From assembly GCF_030317035.1 (NCBI RefSeq), contig NZ_JASZYK010000011.1, positions 186,001-250,000 on the forward strand: a DNA stretch of 64,000 nucleotides, written 5' to 3'. This document shows positions 52,336-60,987 of the stretch, in pieces (the first letter of the stretch is position 1; every line of letters begins with the position of its first letter). The notes beneath the pieces were generated by a model. It ran no database searches. It worked only from the letters and a program-made list of their open reading frames with translations, and was not told where the DNA came from. Origin of the DNA: Variovorax sp. J22G73 (lineage in GTDB: Bacteria > Pseudomonadota > Gammaproteobacteria > Burkholderiales > Burkholderiaceae_C). Made by a program: the position numbers and the translations under genes.

Positions 52336-52605
52336 ATGGACATCATTCAACACAGTATCGCGGTGGGCAAGTACCTTGTTTCCCCGCTCATTCGACACCA
52401 GGACGACGGCAACTACGCCGCCTCCGTCTCGATCCGCTCCGGCCACGGCAGCGGCATGCACGACCGCGTGATGCGCTTCACGCCGCGCTTTGCCAGCCGC
52501 GCCGCCGCAGTGGGCTACGCCATCGACCAGGGGCTCGGCTGGGTGCGCGAACGCACGCCCCGCCATGCCGGCAATGCCCCTCTCGCGCTCCCGTGCGCGG
52601 GCTGA
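52336..52605 (+). CDS. Small conserved hypothetical protein
   Basis: 89 aa from an ATG preceded by CAAGG. The sequence VGKYLVSPLIRHQDDGNYAASVSIRSGHGSGMHDRVMRFTPRF followed by an alpha-helix (AAAVGYAIDQGLGWV) reads as a small alpha/beta protein. In-frame starts at 52201 or 52132 would add 45 or 68 residues of low-quality sequence. No function is known. It lies 57 bp before the IF-1 gene. Confidence 0.7.
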   Translation: MDIIQHSIAVGKYLVSPLIRHQDDGNYAASVSIRSGHGSGMHDRVMRFTPRFASRAAAVGYAIDQGLGWVRERTPRHAGNAPLALPCAG

Positions 52606-52662
52606 AACAATCACGCCAAATCCATCTCCAACACACATCGAACGATTCAGAGGTAACCACAC

Positions 52663-52932
52663 ATGCCCAAGGAAGAACTGATCGAAATGAACGGCGCAGT
52701 GACCGAAGTGCTGCCCGACTCGCGCTACCGCGTCACGCTGGACAACGGTCACCAACTGATCGCCTACAGCGGCGGCAAGATGCGCAAGCACCACATCCGC
52801 ATCCTGGCGGGTGACAAGGTGTCGCTCGAACTCTCGCCCTACGACCTGACCAAGGGCCGTATCACCTTCCGTCACCTGGAACGTCGCGGCCCGCCGCCGA
52901 CCTCCGGCGGCAACAACTCTCCCCGCCGCTGA
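52663..52932 (+). CDS. infA: Translation initiation factor IF-1 (long form, probably the second copy)
   Basis: 89 aa. MPKEELIEMNGAVTEVLPDSRYRVTLDNGHQLIAYSGGKMRKHHIRILAGDKVSLELSPYDLTKGRITFRH is the OB-fold IF-1 core, with a C-terminal extension (LERRGPPPTSGGNNSPRR). The usual beta-proteobacterial IF-1 of the ribosomal-protein operon is about 72 aa, so this is likely the additional paralogue known in Burkholderiales. Its coding sequence is followed by its own terminator. IF-1 binds the ribosomal A site and helps cold adaptation. Confidence 0.93.
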   Translation: MPKEELIEMNGAVTEVLPDSRYRVTLDNGHQLIAYSGGKMRKHHIRILAGDKVSLELSPYDLTKGRITFRHLERRGPPPTSGGNNSPRR

Positions 52933-52946
52933 TCCGCGACTGACGA

Positions 52947-52994
52947 AAGGCCTTGCGGCGCCCCGCGACGGGCGCTGGCAAGGCTTTTGTTTTT
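52947..52994 (+). terminator. Rho-independent terminator after infA
   Basis: A GCCTTGC/GCAAGGC stem encloses an inner GCGCCC/GGGCGC stem and is followed by TTTTGTTTTT. It lies 15 bp after the infA stop and about 20 bp before the DbpA-helicase ATG. Confidence 0.85.
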
Positions 52995-53015
52995 CCGGGC
53001 CACGGCTGCTGCACG

Positions 53016-54479
53016 ATGACCACACCCAACTCCACAGCCGGCGGCCCGCAAGCCCAGGCCTCCGCCGACAACGGCTTCGCCGCGCTGGCGCTCTCGCCGC
53101 AGATGCTGGCCAACCTCACCCAGCTCGGCTACACGCAGATGACGCCGATCCAGGCAGCCAGCCTGCCGCCGGCGCTGCTTGGCAAGGACCTGATCGCCCA
53201 GGCCAAGACCGGCAGCGGAAAAACCGCCGCGTTCGCGCTCGCGCTGCTCTCCAACCTGAACCCGCGCCGCTTCGCCGTGCAGGCGATGGTGCTGTGCCCC
53301 ACGCGCGAGCTTGCCGACCAGGTCACCACCGAAATCCGCCGCCTGGCGCGCGCGGAAGAAAACATCAAGGTCGTCACGTTGTGCGGCGGCGTGGCCCTGC
53401 GCGGGCAGATCGCCAGCCTGGAGCACGGCGCCCACATCGTGGTCGGCACGCCCGGGCGGCTTATGGACCACCTGGAGCGCGGCAACCTCGACCTGTCGGC
53501 GCTGAACACGCTGGTGCTCGACGAGGCCGACCGCATGCTGGACATGGGCTTCTTCGAGGACATCGTGAAGGTGGCGCGCCAGTGCCCCAAGGAGCGCCAG
53601 ACGCTGCTGTTCTCGGCCACCTACCCCGAAGGCATCGCCAAGCTCGCGCAGCAGTTCATGAAGAACCCCGAGCAGATCACGGTGCAGGCGCAGCACGAAG
53701 GCAGCAAGATCCGCCAGCGCTGGTACCAGGTGAAGGACAGCGAGCGGCTGCACACCGTGAGCCTGCTGCTCGACCATTTCCGCCCCGTGAGCACGCTGGC
53801 CTTCTGCAATACCAAGCAGCAGTGCCGCGACCTGGTCGAGGTGCTGCAGGCGCAGGGCTTCAGCGCGCTGGCGCTGTTCGGCGAGCTGGAACAGCGCGAG
53901 CGCGACCAGGTGCTGGTGCAGTTTTCGAACCGCAGCTGCTCGGTGCTGGTGGCCACCGACGTGGCCGCGCGCGGGCTGGACATTGCGCAGCTCGAAGCGG
54001 TGATCAACGTCGACGTGACGCCCGACTCCGAAATCCACATCCACCGCGTGGGCCGCACCGGCCGCGTGGGCCAGCAGGGCGGCTCGGAAGGCCTGGCGCT
54101 CAACCTGGCCAGCATGAACGAGATGGGCCACGTCGGCAAGATCGAGCAGCTGCAGGGCCGCGAGTCGGAATGGCATGACCTGGCCGAGCTCACGCCGGGC
54201 AAGGGCGAGCCGCTGAAGCCGCCCATGGCCACGCTGCAGATTGTGGGCGGGCGCAAGGAAAAGATCCGCGCCGGCGACGTGCTGGGCGCGCTGACGGGCG
54301 ACTGCGGCTACGCCAAGGAGCAGGTCGGCAAGATCAACGTCAACGAGTTCTCGACCTATGTAGCGGTCGACCGCGCCATTGCCGAGGAAGCCGTGCGCAA
54401 GCTCTCCAGCGGGCGCGTGAAGGGCAAGTCGGTCAGGGTGCGGCTGCTGACGCTGCAGGACCTGGGCCAGGACCAGTAA
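53016..54479 (+). CDS. dbpA: DEAD-box RNA helicase DbpA
   Basis: 487 aa. Q motif (YTQMTPIQAASLP), motif I AKTGSGKTAA, Ia PTRELADQ, II LDEADRML, III FSATYP, V VATDVAARGLDI and VI HRVGRTGRVGQ are intact. The C-terminal ~75 residues (ATLQIVGGRKEKIRAGDVLGALTGD...KSVRVRLL) form the DbpA RNA-binding domain that targets hairpin 92 of 23S rRNA. It acts in large-subunit ribosome assembly. It follows infA but behind a terminator. Its 3' end overlaps the convergent MATE gene by 47 bp. Confidence 0.95.
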   Translation: MTTPNSTAGGPQAQASADNGFAALALSPQMLANLTQLGYTQMTPIQAASLPPALLGKDLIAQAKTGSGKTAAFALALLSNLNPRRFAVQAMVLCPTRELADQVTTEIRRLARAEENIKVVTLCGGVALRGQIASLEHGAHIVVGTPGRLMDHLERGNLDLSALNTLVLDEADRMLDMGFFEDIVKVARQCPKERQTLLFSATYPEGIAKLAQQFMKNPEQITVQAQHEGSKIRQRWYQVKDSERLHTVSLLLDHFRPVSTLAFCNTKQQCRDLVEVLQAQGFSALALFGELEQRERDQVLVQFSNRSCSVLVATDVAARGLDIAQLEAVINVDVTPDSEIHIHRVGRTGRVGQQGGSEGLALNLASMNEMGHVGKIEQLQGRESEWHDLAELTPGKGEPLKPPMATLQIVGGRKEKIRAGDVLGALTGDCGYAKEQVGKINVNEFSTYVAVDRAIAEEAVRKLSSGRVKGKSVRVRLLTLQDLGQDQ

Positions 54480-55959
54480 CGTCCCCGGGCTGCGGCGTTG
54501 CAAGCGCCGCGGCCTCGCCGTGCGCCGAGGTCGGCGCCACCGGGGCGTCGAGCACTGGAACTGCACCTGCTGCAGCATCGGCCACCCTCTCGGCGACCCC
54601 ATCGGGCGCCTGCTGCCGCGCCAGCTTCGCGGCCAGCCTGAACGCCACCACCACCGCCAGCAATCCGAAGATCGACGAGCCCACGGCCTGTCCGATCAGC
54701 ACGCCCGGCGCGCCGTAGTGCGAGCCCCACCACGCGAACGGAATGGTCCCCATCGTCGCGCGGCCCCAGTTGAACGCGGTCGACAGCAGCGGATGCCCGA
54801 GGTTGTTGAACGACGCGTTCGCCACGAACAGCCCGCCCGCGAAGAAGAAGCTGGGCGCCAGCCAGCTGCAGAACAGCGAGATCAGTTGCGCGGCCAGCCC
54901 GTCGGCCGAGAACGCGCGAATCAGCACGCCCTGGCCCAGCGCCAGCACCAGCCACGCCACGGCCACCGACACCACCATGAACAGCAGGCTGTCGCGCAGT
55001 CCTTCCTGCACGCGCCGGTACTGCCCCGCGCCCAGGTTCTGCGCAAGGATGGGCCCGACCGCGCCGCTCAGCGCATAGACCAGCCCGAAGGCCACGGGCG
55101 TGAGCCGGTCGATGGTGGCCGCGCCCGCCACCGCCGAGGGGCCAAACTGCGCCACCGCATGCGTGACGAAGGCCGCGCCCACGGGCGTGGCCAGGTTGGT
55201 CAGCACCGCCGGCCCGGCCACCGTGCCGAGCGCGCGCGCATCGTCGGCCAGCCGCGACGCGTCGAAGCGCCCGAGCATGCGGTGCGTGACCAGCACGCCA
55301 TGCAGCCCGATGGCCGCCAGCACCAGGCGCGAGACCACCGCGCTGATGGCCGCGCCGTCGAGCCCCAGGCCGAAGCCGAAGATCAAGATGGGGTCGAGCA
55401 CCGCCGTCACGAAGGCGGCCGCGAGCGTCACCGTCATCGAGCGGCGCGCATCGCCCACCGAACGCAGGAGCGCCGAGCTGGCCATGCCGATGCCCAGCAG
55501 CGGCAGCGTGTGCACCGTCACTGAAAGGTAGCGCTGCGCGAGCCGCGCGGTCTCGCCCGTGGCGCCCAGCAGCTGCAGCGCCGGGTGCAGGAAGAAGGCG
55601 GTGCCCGTGCCCACCACCACCGACAGCGCTGCCATCAGCACCAGGCTCGAGGTGGCGATGCGCCGCGCGTCTTCCGAGCGGCCCGCGCCCACCGTGCGCG
55701 ACACCACCGCCGCGATGCCGATGGTCAGCCCGATGCACAGCGACGCATGAAAGAACCCCACCACGCCCGCGAAGCCGACGGCCGCCGCCGTCTCCTTCTC
55801 GCCGAGCAGCGAGATGTAGAACAGGTTGATCAGGTCGACCGCGAACACCGCGATCAGCCCGATGGCGCCGGTGCCCGCCATGACGCAGACGTGACGCAGC
55901 AGCGAGCCCGAAACGAAGCGCGCCCGCTCGACACCGCCGGCCGTTTCGGTTATTGGCAT
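54433..55959 (-). CDS. MATE-family multidrug/toxin exporter
   Basis: 508 aa from the ATG at 55959 (AGGAA 7 bp upstream), giving MPITETAGG. Twelve hydrophobic helices; the repeat pattern includes SRTVGAGRSEDARR in the first half and LAQNLGAGQYRRVQEGLRDS in the second, which are the MATE family signatures. It expels cationic compounds using a Na+ or H+ gradient. The last ~50 residues form an Ala/Pro-rich soluble tail whose coding DNA partly overlaps dbpA. Confidence 0.9.
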   Translation of the reverse strand: MPITETAGGVERARFVSGSLLRHVCVMAGTGAIGLIAVFAVDLINLFYISLLGEKETAAAVGFAGVVGFFHASLCIGLTIGIAAVVSRTVGAGRSEDARRIATSSLVLMAALSVVVGTGTAFFLHPALQLLGATGETARLAQRYLSVTVHTLPLLGIGMASSALLRSVGDARRSMTVTLAAAFVTAVLDPILIFGFGLGLDGAAISAVVSRLVLAAIGLHGVLVTHRMLGRFDASRLADDARALGTVAGPAVLTNLATPVGAAFVTHAVAQFGPSAVAGAATIDRLTPVAFGLVYALSGAVGPILAQNLGAGQYRRVQEGLRDSLLFMVVSVAVAWLVLALGQGVLIRAFSADGLAAQLISLFCSWLAPSFFFAGGLFVANASFNNLGHPLLSTAFNWGRATMGTIPFAWWGSHYGAPGVLIGQAVGSSIFGLLAVVVAFRLAAKLARQQAPDGVAERVADAAAGAVPVLDAPVAPTSAHGEAAALATPQPGDVTGPGPGPAASAAAP

Positions 55960-56021
55960 GTGAAATTCCTGATGTGGCCTAATTGCGGGTCGAACATTCA
56001 TTACTTTTACCCGAGCTTTTC

Positions 56022-56192
56022 ATGCCCAAGACATTCCGTACCGAAGCCGAACGCGTTGCCACCCCCAAGCCGACGCCGCTGCCCGGCTACACCGCGCCTC
56101 GCTCCGGTGGCGGCCAGAAGGTCAGCCTCGAACGCGGCACCGCCACGCGCAGCAAGAAGAACCCTGGCAAGCGTCCCAAGAAGGGCGGCTGA
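56022..56192 (+). CDS. Small basic protein of unknown function
   Basis: 56 aa from an ATG at 56022. Rich in Lys, Arg, Pro and Gly (PKPTPLPGYTAPRSGGGQK, SKKNPGKRPKKGG), so probably unfolded and nucleic-acid-binding if expressed. It diverges from the MATE gene by 62 bp and is followed by a terminator-like hairpin, which supports a real transcript. No strong ribosome-binding site is present. Confidence 0.5.
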   Translation: MPKTFRTEAERVATPKPTPLPGYTAPRSGGGQKVSLERGTATRSKKNPGKRPKKGG

Positions 56193-56224
56193 TCCAGCAC
56201 CCCGGCTCTCAGGAGCCACGACGA

Positions 56225-56245
56225 ACGCGCCCTCGGGCGCGTTTT
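56225..56245 (+). terminator. Terminator-like hairpin after the small basic protein gene
   Basis: ACGCGCC and GGCGCGT pair around CTCG and are followed by TTT and then GT. The T-run is short. Confidence 0.6.
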
Positions 56246-56283
56246 GTCATTGGGGCCGCCCCCGAACAGCCCCTTGAACCACC

Positions 56284-56613
56284 ATGTCCGACGACAACCA
56301 GATCTTCATTCCCCCTTCGTTCTTCGCGGTGTACAGCGACGCACGCCAGCGCCTGAGCGAGCCCATCGACGTGGTGCGCGCGCGCTACGAGATCTGCGAA
56401 GACCTCGCCAACCACCTCGTGGGCCATGCGCAGCTGCAGCACCACACCGAGGTGCCGGTCGAAAGCGAGATCCTGCGGCGCATCAACGCCGGGCTGGCGA
56501 CACCCGAGTCGGGCGTGTCCGCGGCGGAGGCCACGTGGATCGTGCAGCGGCTGGCGGAGCTGCTGGGGTGGCCGGGCTGGGAAGAACCCGAGCCGACCCC
56601 TGCCAACGACTGA
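56284..56613 (+). CDS. Conserved hypothetical protein
   Basis: 109 aa. MSDDNQIFIPPSFFAVYSDARQRLSEPIDVVRARYEICEDLANHLVGHAQLQHH, then helices and a WIVQRLAELLGWPGWEEP ending. This matches a small Burkholderiales family often labelled 'ATPase with chaperone activity', which lacks any visible ATPase motif. Function unknown. The gene is followed within 16 bp by a short secreted-protein gene. Confidence 0.75.
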   Translation: MSDDNQIFIPPSFFAVYSDARQRLSEPIDVVRARYEICEDLANHLVGHAQLQHHTEVPVESEILRRINAGLATPESGVSAAEATWIVQRLAELLGWPGWEEPEPTPAND

Positions 56614-56629
56614 ACTTTCGAAGGCCACC

Positions 56630-56830
56630 ATGAGGCGCATCGCCCCGGCACTGCTTTGCGGCCTGCTCGCACCGCTGGCCCAGGCGATGCCGGTGTCGTG
56701 CATGGTGGGCGACAACGTGGCGACGGTTTCGCGCAGCGACCCGATCGCCGATGCGCCGTCCACCGCCTTCGGCAGGGTCGAGCAACGGACATCGCAGATG
56801 CCCTGCACGATGCCCGCGGCCACGAACTGA
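56630..56830 (+). CDS. Small predicted secreted protein
   Basis: 66 aa with a signal peptide (MRRIAPALLCGLLAPLAQA, cleavage after AQA) and two further cysteines (VSCMVGD, MPCTM) that could form a disulfide in the periplasm. A weak AAGG lies just before the ATG. No family recognised. It sits between the 109-aa hypothetical gene and the MerR regulator. Confidence 0.5.
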   Translation: MRRIAPALLCGLLAPLAQAMPVSCMVGDNVATVSRSDPIADAPSTAFGRVEQRTSQMPCTMPAATN

Positions 56831-56862
56831 TCCGTTTCAGGCCTTGACCCAAGGAGCCCGCA

Positions 56863-57897
56863 GTGCTGCTGAAAGTCGGAGAACTCGCCCGGCACACCGG
56901 CCTCACGGTGCGCACGCTGCACCACTACGACGCCATCGGCCTGCTTGCGCCCTCGGCACGCTCCGAGGCCGGCTACCGGCTCTACAACGCGGCCGACATC
57001 GGCCGGCTGCACGCCATCCAGGCACTGCGCCTGCTGGGGCTGCCGCTGGCGGAAATCGGCGGGCTGCTCGGCGCTGAAAGCGGCGCGCTGCCCGCGATCA
57101 TCCGGCGCCAGGTCGCATCGCTCGACCAGCAGATCGCGCAGGTCACGGTGCTGCGCGAGCGGCTTGCCCTGCTCGAAGAGCGGCTCGCCGAAGGCGCCCA
57201 GCCCGACCTGAAGGACTGGCTCGCCACGCTGGAGCAGATGACCGCCTACGGCCGCTACTTCAGCCCCGCCGAGATCAAGTCGCTCATGGCCAACTGGAGC
57301 GCCGTGGCCGGCCTGTGGCCGCCGCTCATCGCCGAGGTGGCCGCGCTGATGGCGCGCGGCGTGCCCAGCGATGCGCCCGAGGTGCAGCCGCTCGCCTCGC
57401 GCTGGATGAACGTCATGGGCCAGTGGATGGACGGCAACTACGACCTCATCACGCGATGGGGCGAGATGTACCGGCGCGAGCCGGTGGCGCGGCGCGACGA
57501 CGGGCCGCCGACCGAACTGATCGACTACATCGGCGCGGCCATCGGCGTGCGCATGGCCGCGCTGCTGCGCCACCTGGACACCGAAGACCTCGCGCGCCTG
57601 GGCAAGCCGCCAGAAGACGAATGGCGCCGCCTCGGCGAGGAACTCGCCGCGCTCCAGGCCCGCCAGGTTCCGCCCGAAGACGAGGCGGTGCAAGCCATCG
57701 CGCAGGCCTGGGTTCAGCTGCTGGACGCCTTCACCGACCACGACCCGGCGCTGGCCACGCGGCTGATGAAAGCCATGGCCACGGAGCCGATGCTGCAGGC
57801 AGCCGCCGTCGTCGGCCCCGCGGTGCGCGGCTATCTGCTGCAGGCCATCGCCGTGCTTCGGCAAAAAAATGCGATGCCGGGCACCGCCGCCCCTTGA
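56863..57897 (+). CDS. MerR-family regulator with two TipAS-like effector repeats
   Basis: 344 aa from a GTG, with AAGGAG 7 bp upstream. N-terminal MerR domain VGELARHTGLTVRTLHHYDAIGLLAPSARSEAGYRLYNAADI, a dimerisation helix (IIRRQVASLDQQIAQVTVLRERLALLEERL), then two similar alpha-helical blocks: one around 125-200 (LMANWSAVAGLWPPLIAEVAALMARGVPSDAPEVQPLASRWM) and one around 225-320 (WRRLGEELAALQARQVPPEDEAVQAIAQAWV). The blocks look like a duplicated TipAS-type drug-binding unit. It precedes an acyltransferase gene by 25 bp and may regulate it. Confidence 0.88.
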   Translation: MLLKVGELARHTGLTVRTLHHYDAIGLLAPSARSEAGYRLYNAADIGRLHAIQALRLLGLPLAEIGGLLGAESGALPAIIRRQVASLDQQIAQVTVLRERLALLEERLAEGAQPDLKDWLATLEQMTAYGRYFSPAEIKSLMANWSAVAGLWPPLIAEVAALMARGVPSDAPEVQPLASRWMNVMGQWMDGNYDLITRWGEMYRREPVARRDDGPPTELIDYIGAAIGVRMAALLRHLDTEDLARLGKPPEDEWRRLGEELAALQARQVPPEDEAVQAIAQAWVQLLDAFTDHDPALATRLMKAMATEPMLQAAAVVGPAVRGYLLQAIAVLRQKNAMPGTAAP

Positions 57898-57922
57898 CCC
57901 TGACGTTGCGTGAGGCCCAACA

Positions 57923-59173
57923 GTGGGCCGCATGAACAACGCCTGCATCCCCTCCACCCCGCCCACGCCCGCTGCGCCCCAGAGGCTCCACGCGCTCGAC
58001 AACCTCCGTGCCCTGATGATGTGGCTCGGCATCGTGCTGCACGTGGCCATCAACCACCTCACGGTCGATTCGCCGCTGCCGTGGCGCGACCCGCAGACCT
58101 CGCGGGTGGCCGACCTGCTGCTGCTGTTCATTCACAGCTTTCGCATGCCGGTGTTCTTCGTGCTGGCCGGCTTCTTCGTCGCGTTGCTGGTCGAGCGGCG
58201 CGGCGCGGGCGGCATGCTGAAGAACCGCGCACTGCGCCTCGCGCTGCCCTTCGCCCTGTTCTGGCCGCCGCTTTTCGCGGCGACCACGTTGCTGACGATG
58301 GTCTACATCCACCTGACGGCGCGCGGAGTGCCGGGCATCGACAGCGCGCTCACGCCCGCGCGACAGCCGGGCGGCTCGCCCTTCAACACGATGCACCTGT
58401 GGTTTCTTTACCAGCTGTTCTGGTTCAGCGTGCTGGCGGGGGCCGGCGTTCGGCTGCGGCGCTTCGTGCCGACGCGGCAACGCGATGCCGTGGCTCGCGG
58501 CTTTGCCGTGCTGGCGCAACGCCGCTGGGGCTTCGTGGTGCTCGCGCTGCCGCTGGCGATCACCGGGGCCTTTCATCCGTCAGGGTTCGTGACGGAGAGC
58601 GGCTCGTTCCTGCCGTCGTTTTCCGAATGGCTTCAAAGCGGCCTGTTCTTCGTGTTCGGGTGGTACCTGCACCGCGACCAGGAGCGCTTGCTCGCGCGCC
58701 TCGCTGCGCGCTGCAAGGGCCTGGCGCTCGGCGGACTGGCGTTCTTCGTTGCAACGTTGGCGCTGCTGGGCGCGCTGCACGGCCAAGCCCCGTACCGCCT
58801 GCCGCACGCCGAGTTCTGGATCGCCTTCGCCTACAACGCGACGTCGTGGCTGTGGAGCCTGGCGCTGATCGGCGGCTTCGTGCGCTACGTGCCGCGCCAG
58901 AACGCGGTGCTCACGTACCTCTCGCAAAGCTCGTACTGGGTGTACCTGGTGCACATGCTCGGCACCATCGGCTTCGGCATCCTGCTGTTCCACGCGCCCT
59001 TCGGCGCGCTCACGAAGATGGGCCTCAACATCGCAGCCACCTCGCTGGTGGCGCTGGCCAGCTACCAGCTGCTGGTGCGCCGGACGCCGCTGGGCACGCT
59101 GCTGAACGGTCAACGCACCGCGAACCGCTCCACCAGAAAGTCGACAAAGGCGCGCGTCTTCGCCGCCAGGTGA
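57923..59173 (+). CDS. Acyltransferase family 3 membrane protein (OpgC-like)
   Basis: 416 aa from a GTG with GAGG 7 bp upstream (an ATG at 57932 is the alternative). RLHALDNLRALMMWLGIVLHVAINH is the characteristic start with the conserved Arg and His (HVA). About ten membrane helices follow; FFVLAGFFVALLVERRG and LKNRALRLALPFALF are typical of acyltransferase-3 proteins that add acyl or succinyl groups to glycans. The C-terminal ~21 codons overlap the convergent LysR gene. Confidence 0.87.
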   Translation: MGRMNNACIPSTPPTPAAPQRLHALDNLRALMMWLGIVLHVAINHLTVDSPLPWRDPQTSRVADLLLLFIHSFRMPVFFVLAGFFVALLVERRGAGGMLKNRALRLALPFALFWPPLFAATTLLTMVYIHLTARGVPGIDSALTPARQPGGSPFNTMHLWFLYQLFWFSVLAGAGVRLRRFVPTRQRDAVARGFAVLAQRRWGFVVLALPLAITGAFHPSGFVTESGSFLPSFSEWLQSGLFFVFGWYLHRDQERLLARLAARCKGLALGGLAFFVATLALLGALHGQAPYRLPHAEFWIAFAYNATSWLWSLALIGGFVRYVPRQNAVLTYLSQSSYWVYLVHMLGTIGFGILLFHAPFGALTKMGLNIAATSLVALASYQLLVRRTPLGTLLNGQRTANRSTRKSTKARVFAAR

Positions 59174-59997
59174 CGCGAGGGGTACACCGCATACACCGGC
59201 GTGCGGTCCGCCTCCCAGTCCGCCAGCACCGCCTGCAGCCGGCCGGTCGACAGCTCGCTCTCCACATAGAGGCGCGGAATCAGGCTCAGGCCGAAGCCGG
59301 CCAGCAGCGCGTCGCGCACGGCGATGCTCGAGCTGACCTTGTAGCGCCCGTCCACCGGCACCGCCACGTTGCGGCCGGCGCGGGTGAAGGTCCACCGGTT
59401 CGCATGGCCCGAGAGCGTGAACTGCACGCACTCGTGCGCCTTCAGGTCCTCGGGCTGCGCGGGCACGCCGTGCGCCGCGAAGTACGCCGGCGCGCCGCAC
59501 AGCACATGCGTCAGCGTGGTGAGCTCGCGCGCGACGAGGCTGGAGTCTTCCAGCCGGTCGCTGCCGCGGATGGCCAGGTCGTAGCCGCCGCCGATCAGGT
59601 CGGTGCGGGTGTCCTGCAGGTCCAGTTCCAGGCGCAGGTTCGGGTAGCGCCGCATGAACTCGGCGATGGCCGGCGACAGCGACACGAGCGAGAAGGTCAG
59701 CGGCGCGCTCACGCGCAGCACGCCGCCGGGGCTCGCCCCCATCGGCGCGAGCGCGGCGTCGGCCTCTGCGAGGTCGTCGAGGATGCGCGCGAGCCGCTCG
59801 ACGTACGCCGCGCCCGCCTCCGTGAGGCTCATCTGCCGCGTGGTGCGGTTGATGAGCCGCACCTTCAGGTGCGCCTCCAGCTCCGCGATGTTCTTGCTGA
59901 CCGCCGCCGCCGACAGCCCCATCTGGCGCGCGGCGCCGGCGAAGCTGCCGGTGGCGGCGGTGGTGCGGAAGACCTTGAGGGCGGTGAGATGGTCCAT
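59110..59997 (-). CDS. LysR-family transcriptional regulator
   Basis: 295 aa. MDHLTALKVFRTTAATGSFAGAARQMGLSAAAVSKNIAELEAHLKVRLINRTTRQMSLTEAG forms the DNA-binding domain, followed by a normal effector domain with DTRTDLIGGGYDLAIRGS. It is divergent from the EamA transporter gene with 82 bp between, a typical regulator-exporter pair. The 3' end overlaps the acyltransferase gene by 64 bp in the convergent direction. Confidence 0.92.
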   Translation of the reverse strand: MDHLTALKVFRTTAATGSFAGAARQMGLSAAAVSKNIAELEAHLKVRLINRTTRQMSLTEAGAAYVERLARILDDLAEADAALAPMGASPGGVLRVSAPLTFSLVSLSPAIAEFMRRYPNLRLELDLQDTRTDLIGGGYDLAIRGSDRLEDSSLVARELTTLTHVLCGAPAYFAAHGVPAQPEDLKAHECVQFTLSGHANRWTFTRAGRNVAVPVDGRYKVSSSIAVRDALLAGFGLSLIPRLYVESELSTGRLQAVLADWEADRTPVYAVYPSRHLAAKTRAFVDFLVERFAVR

Positions 59998-60079
59998 GGC
60001 CGAATTGACGACTGACAGTAAAGAATCAATTCATTATTCGAGCATTCACAACCATGGGTCAATTCACTAGATTCAAGCC

Positions 60080-60979
60080 ATGACCCGCACCACCGACCTG
60101 CTGCTCACCGCCACCGCGCCCGCCATCTGGGGCAGCACCTACATCGTCACCACCGAGCTGCTGCCCGCGAACTACCCGCTGACGGTCGCGCTGCTGCGCG
60201 CCTTGCCCGCGGGCCTGCTGTTGCTGCTGATCGTGCGCAGGCTGCCCGAGCGCGCGTGGTGGGCGCGCATCTTCGTGCTGGGCGGGCTGAACTTCTCGAT
60301 GCTGTGGGCGATGCTGTTCCTGGCCGCCTACCGGCTGCCGGGCGGCGTGGCGGCCACCATCACCTCGGTGCAGCCGCTGATGGTGGTGTTCCTGGCCGGG
60401 CTGTTCCTGGGGGCGCCGGTGCGCGCGCTGTCGGTGCTGGCGGCGGTGGTGGGCATGGGCGGCGTGGCGCTGCTGGTGCTCACGCCGAACGCGGCGCTCG
60501 ACGCCGTCGGCATTGCCGCGGCCCTGGCCGCCGCGGTGTCGATGGCCTTCGGCACGGTGCTCAGCCGGCGCTGGCAGCCGCCGGTCTCGGCGCTGACCTT
60601 CACCGCCTGGCAGCTCACCGCCGGCGGGCTGCTGCTGTTGCCGGTGGCGCTGCTGCTGGAGCCGCCGCTGCCCGCGCTCACGCTGCACAACTGGATCGGG
60701 TTCGGCTGGCTGGGCCTCGTGGGCGCCGCGCTGACCTACATCGTGTGGTTCCGCGGCGTGGCGCGGCTGGAGCCCTCGGCGGTGGCGCCGCTGGCTTTCC
60801 TGAGCCCGGTGACGGCCGTGGTGCTGGGCTGGGCGCTGCTGGGGCAGGCGCTGTCGGCGTGGCAGGTGGCGGGCATCGGCATCGTCATTGCGAGCATCTG
60901 GCTGAGCCAGCGCGCGCAGCGCGGGGCGCCGCCGGTGGCGCGCGCCGTGCCACCGGCACGCCAGGCCGGGGCGGGATGA
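60080..60979 (+). CDS. EamA/DMT-superfamily transporter
   Basis: 299 aa with ten predicted membrane helices in two EamA halves. TAPAIWGSTYIVTTELLPANYPLTVALLRALPAGLLLL is the typical first pair, and GTVLSRRWQPPVSALTFTAWQLTAGG opens the second half. These proteins export amino acids or other metabolites. The divergent LysR gene probably regulates it. Confidence 0.9.
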   Translation: MTRTTDLLLTATAPAIWGSTYIVTTELLPANYPLTVALLRALPAGLLLLLIVRRLPERAWWARIFVLGGLNFSMLWAMLFLAAYRLPGGVAATITSVQPLMVVFLAGLFLGAPVRALSVLAAVVGMGGVALLVLTPNAALDAVGIAAALAAAVSMAFGTVLSRRWQPPVSALTFTAWQLTAGGLLLLPVALLLEPPLPALTLHNWIGFGWLGLVGAALTYIVWFRGVARLEPSAVAPLAFLSPVTAVVLGWALLGQALSAWQVAGIGIVIASIWLSQRAQRGAPPVARAVPPARQAGAG

Positions 60980-60987
60980 AAGGCGGG

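Noticed and set aside
54492..54511. GCGGCG/CGCCGC hairpin after dbpA as a terminator
   Set aside because: It has no T-run and lies within the coding sequence of the MATE C-terminal tail.
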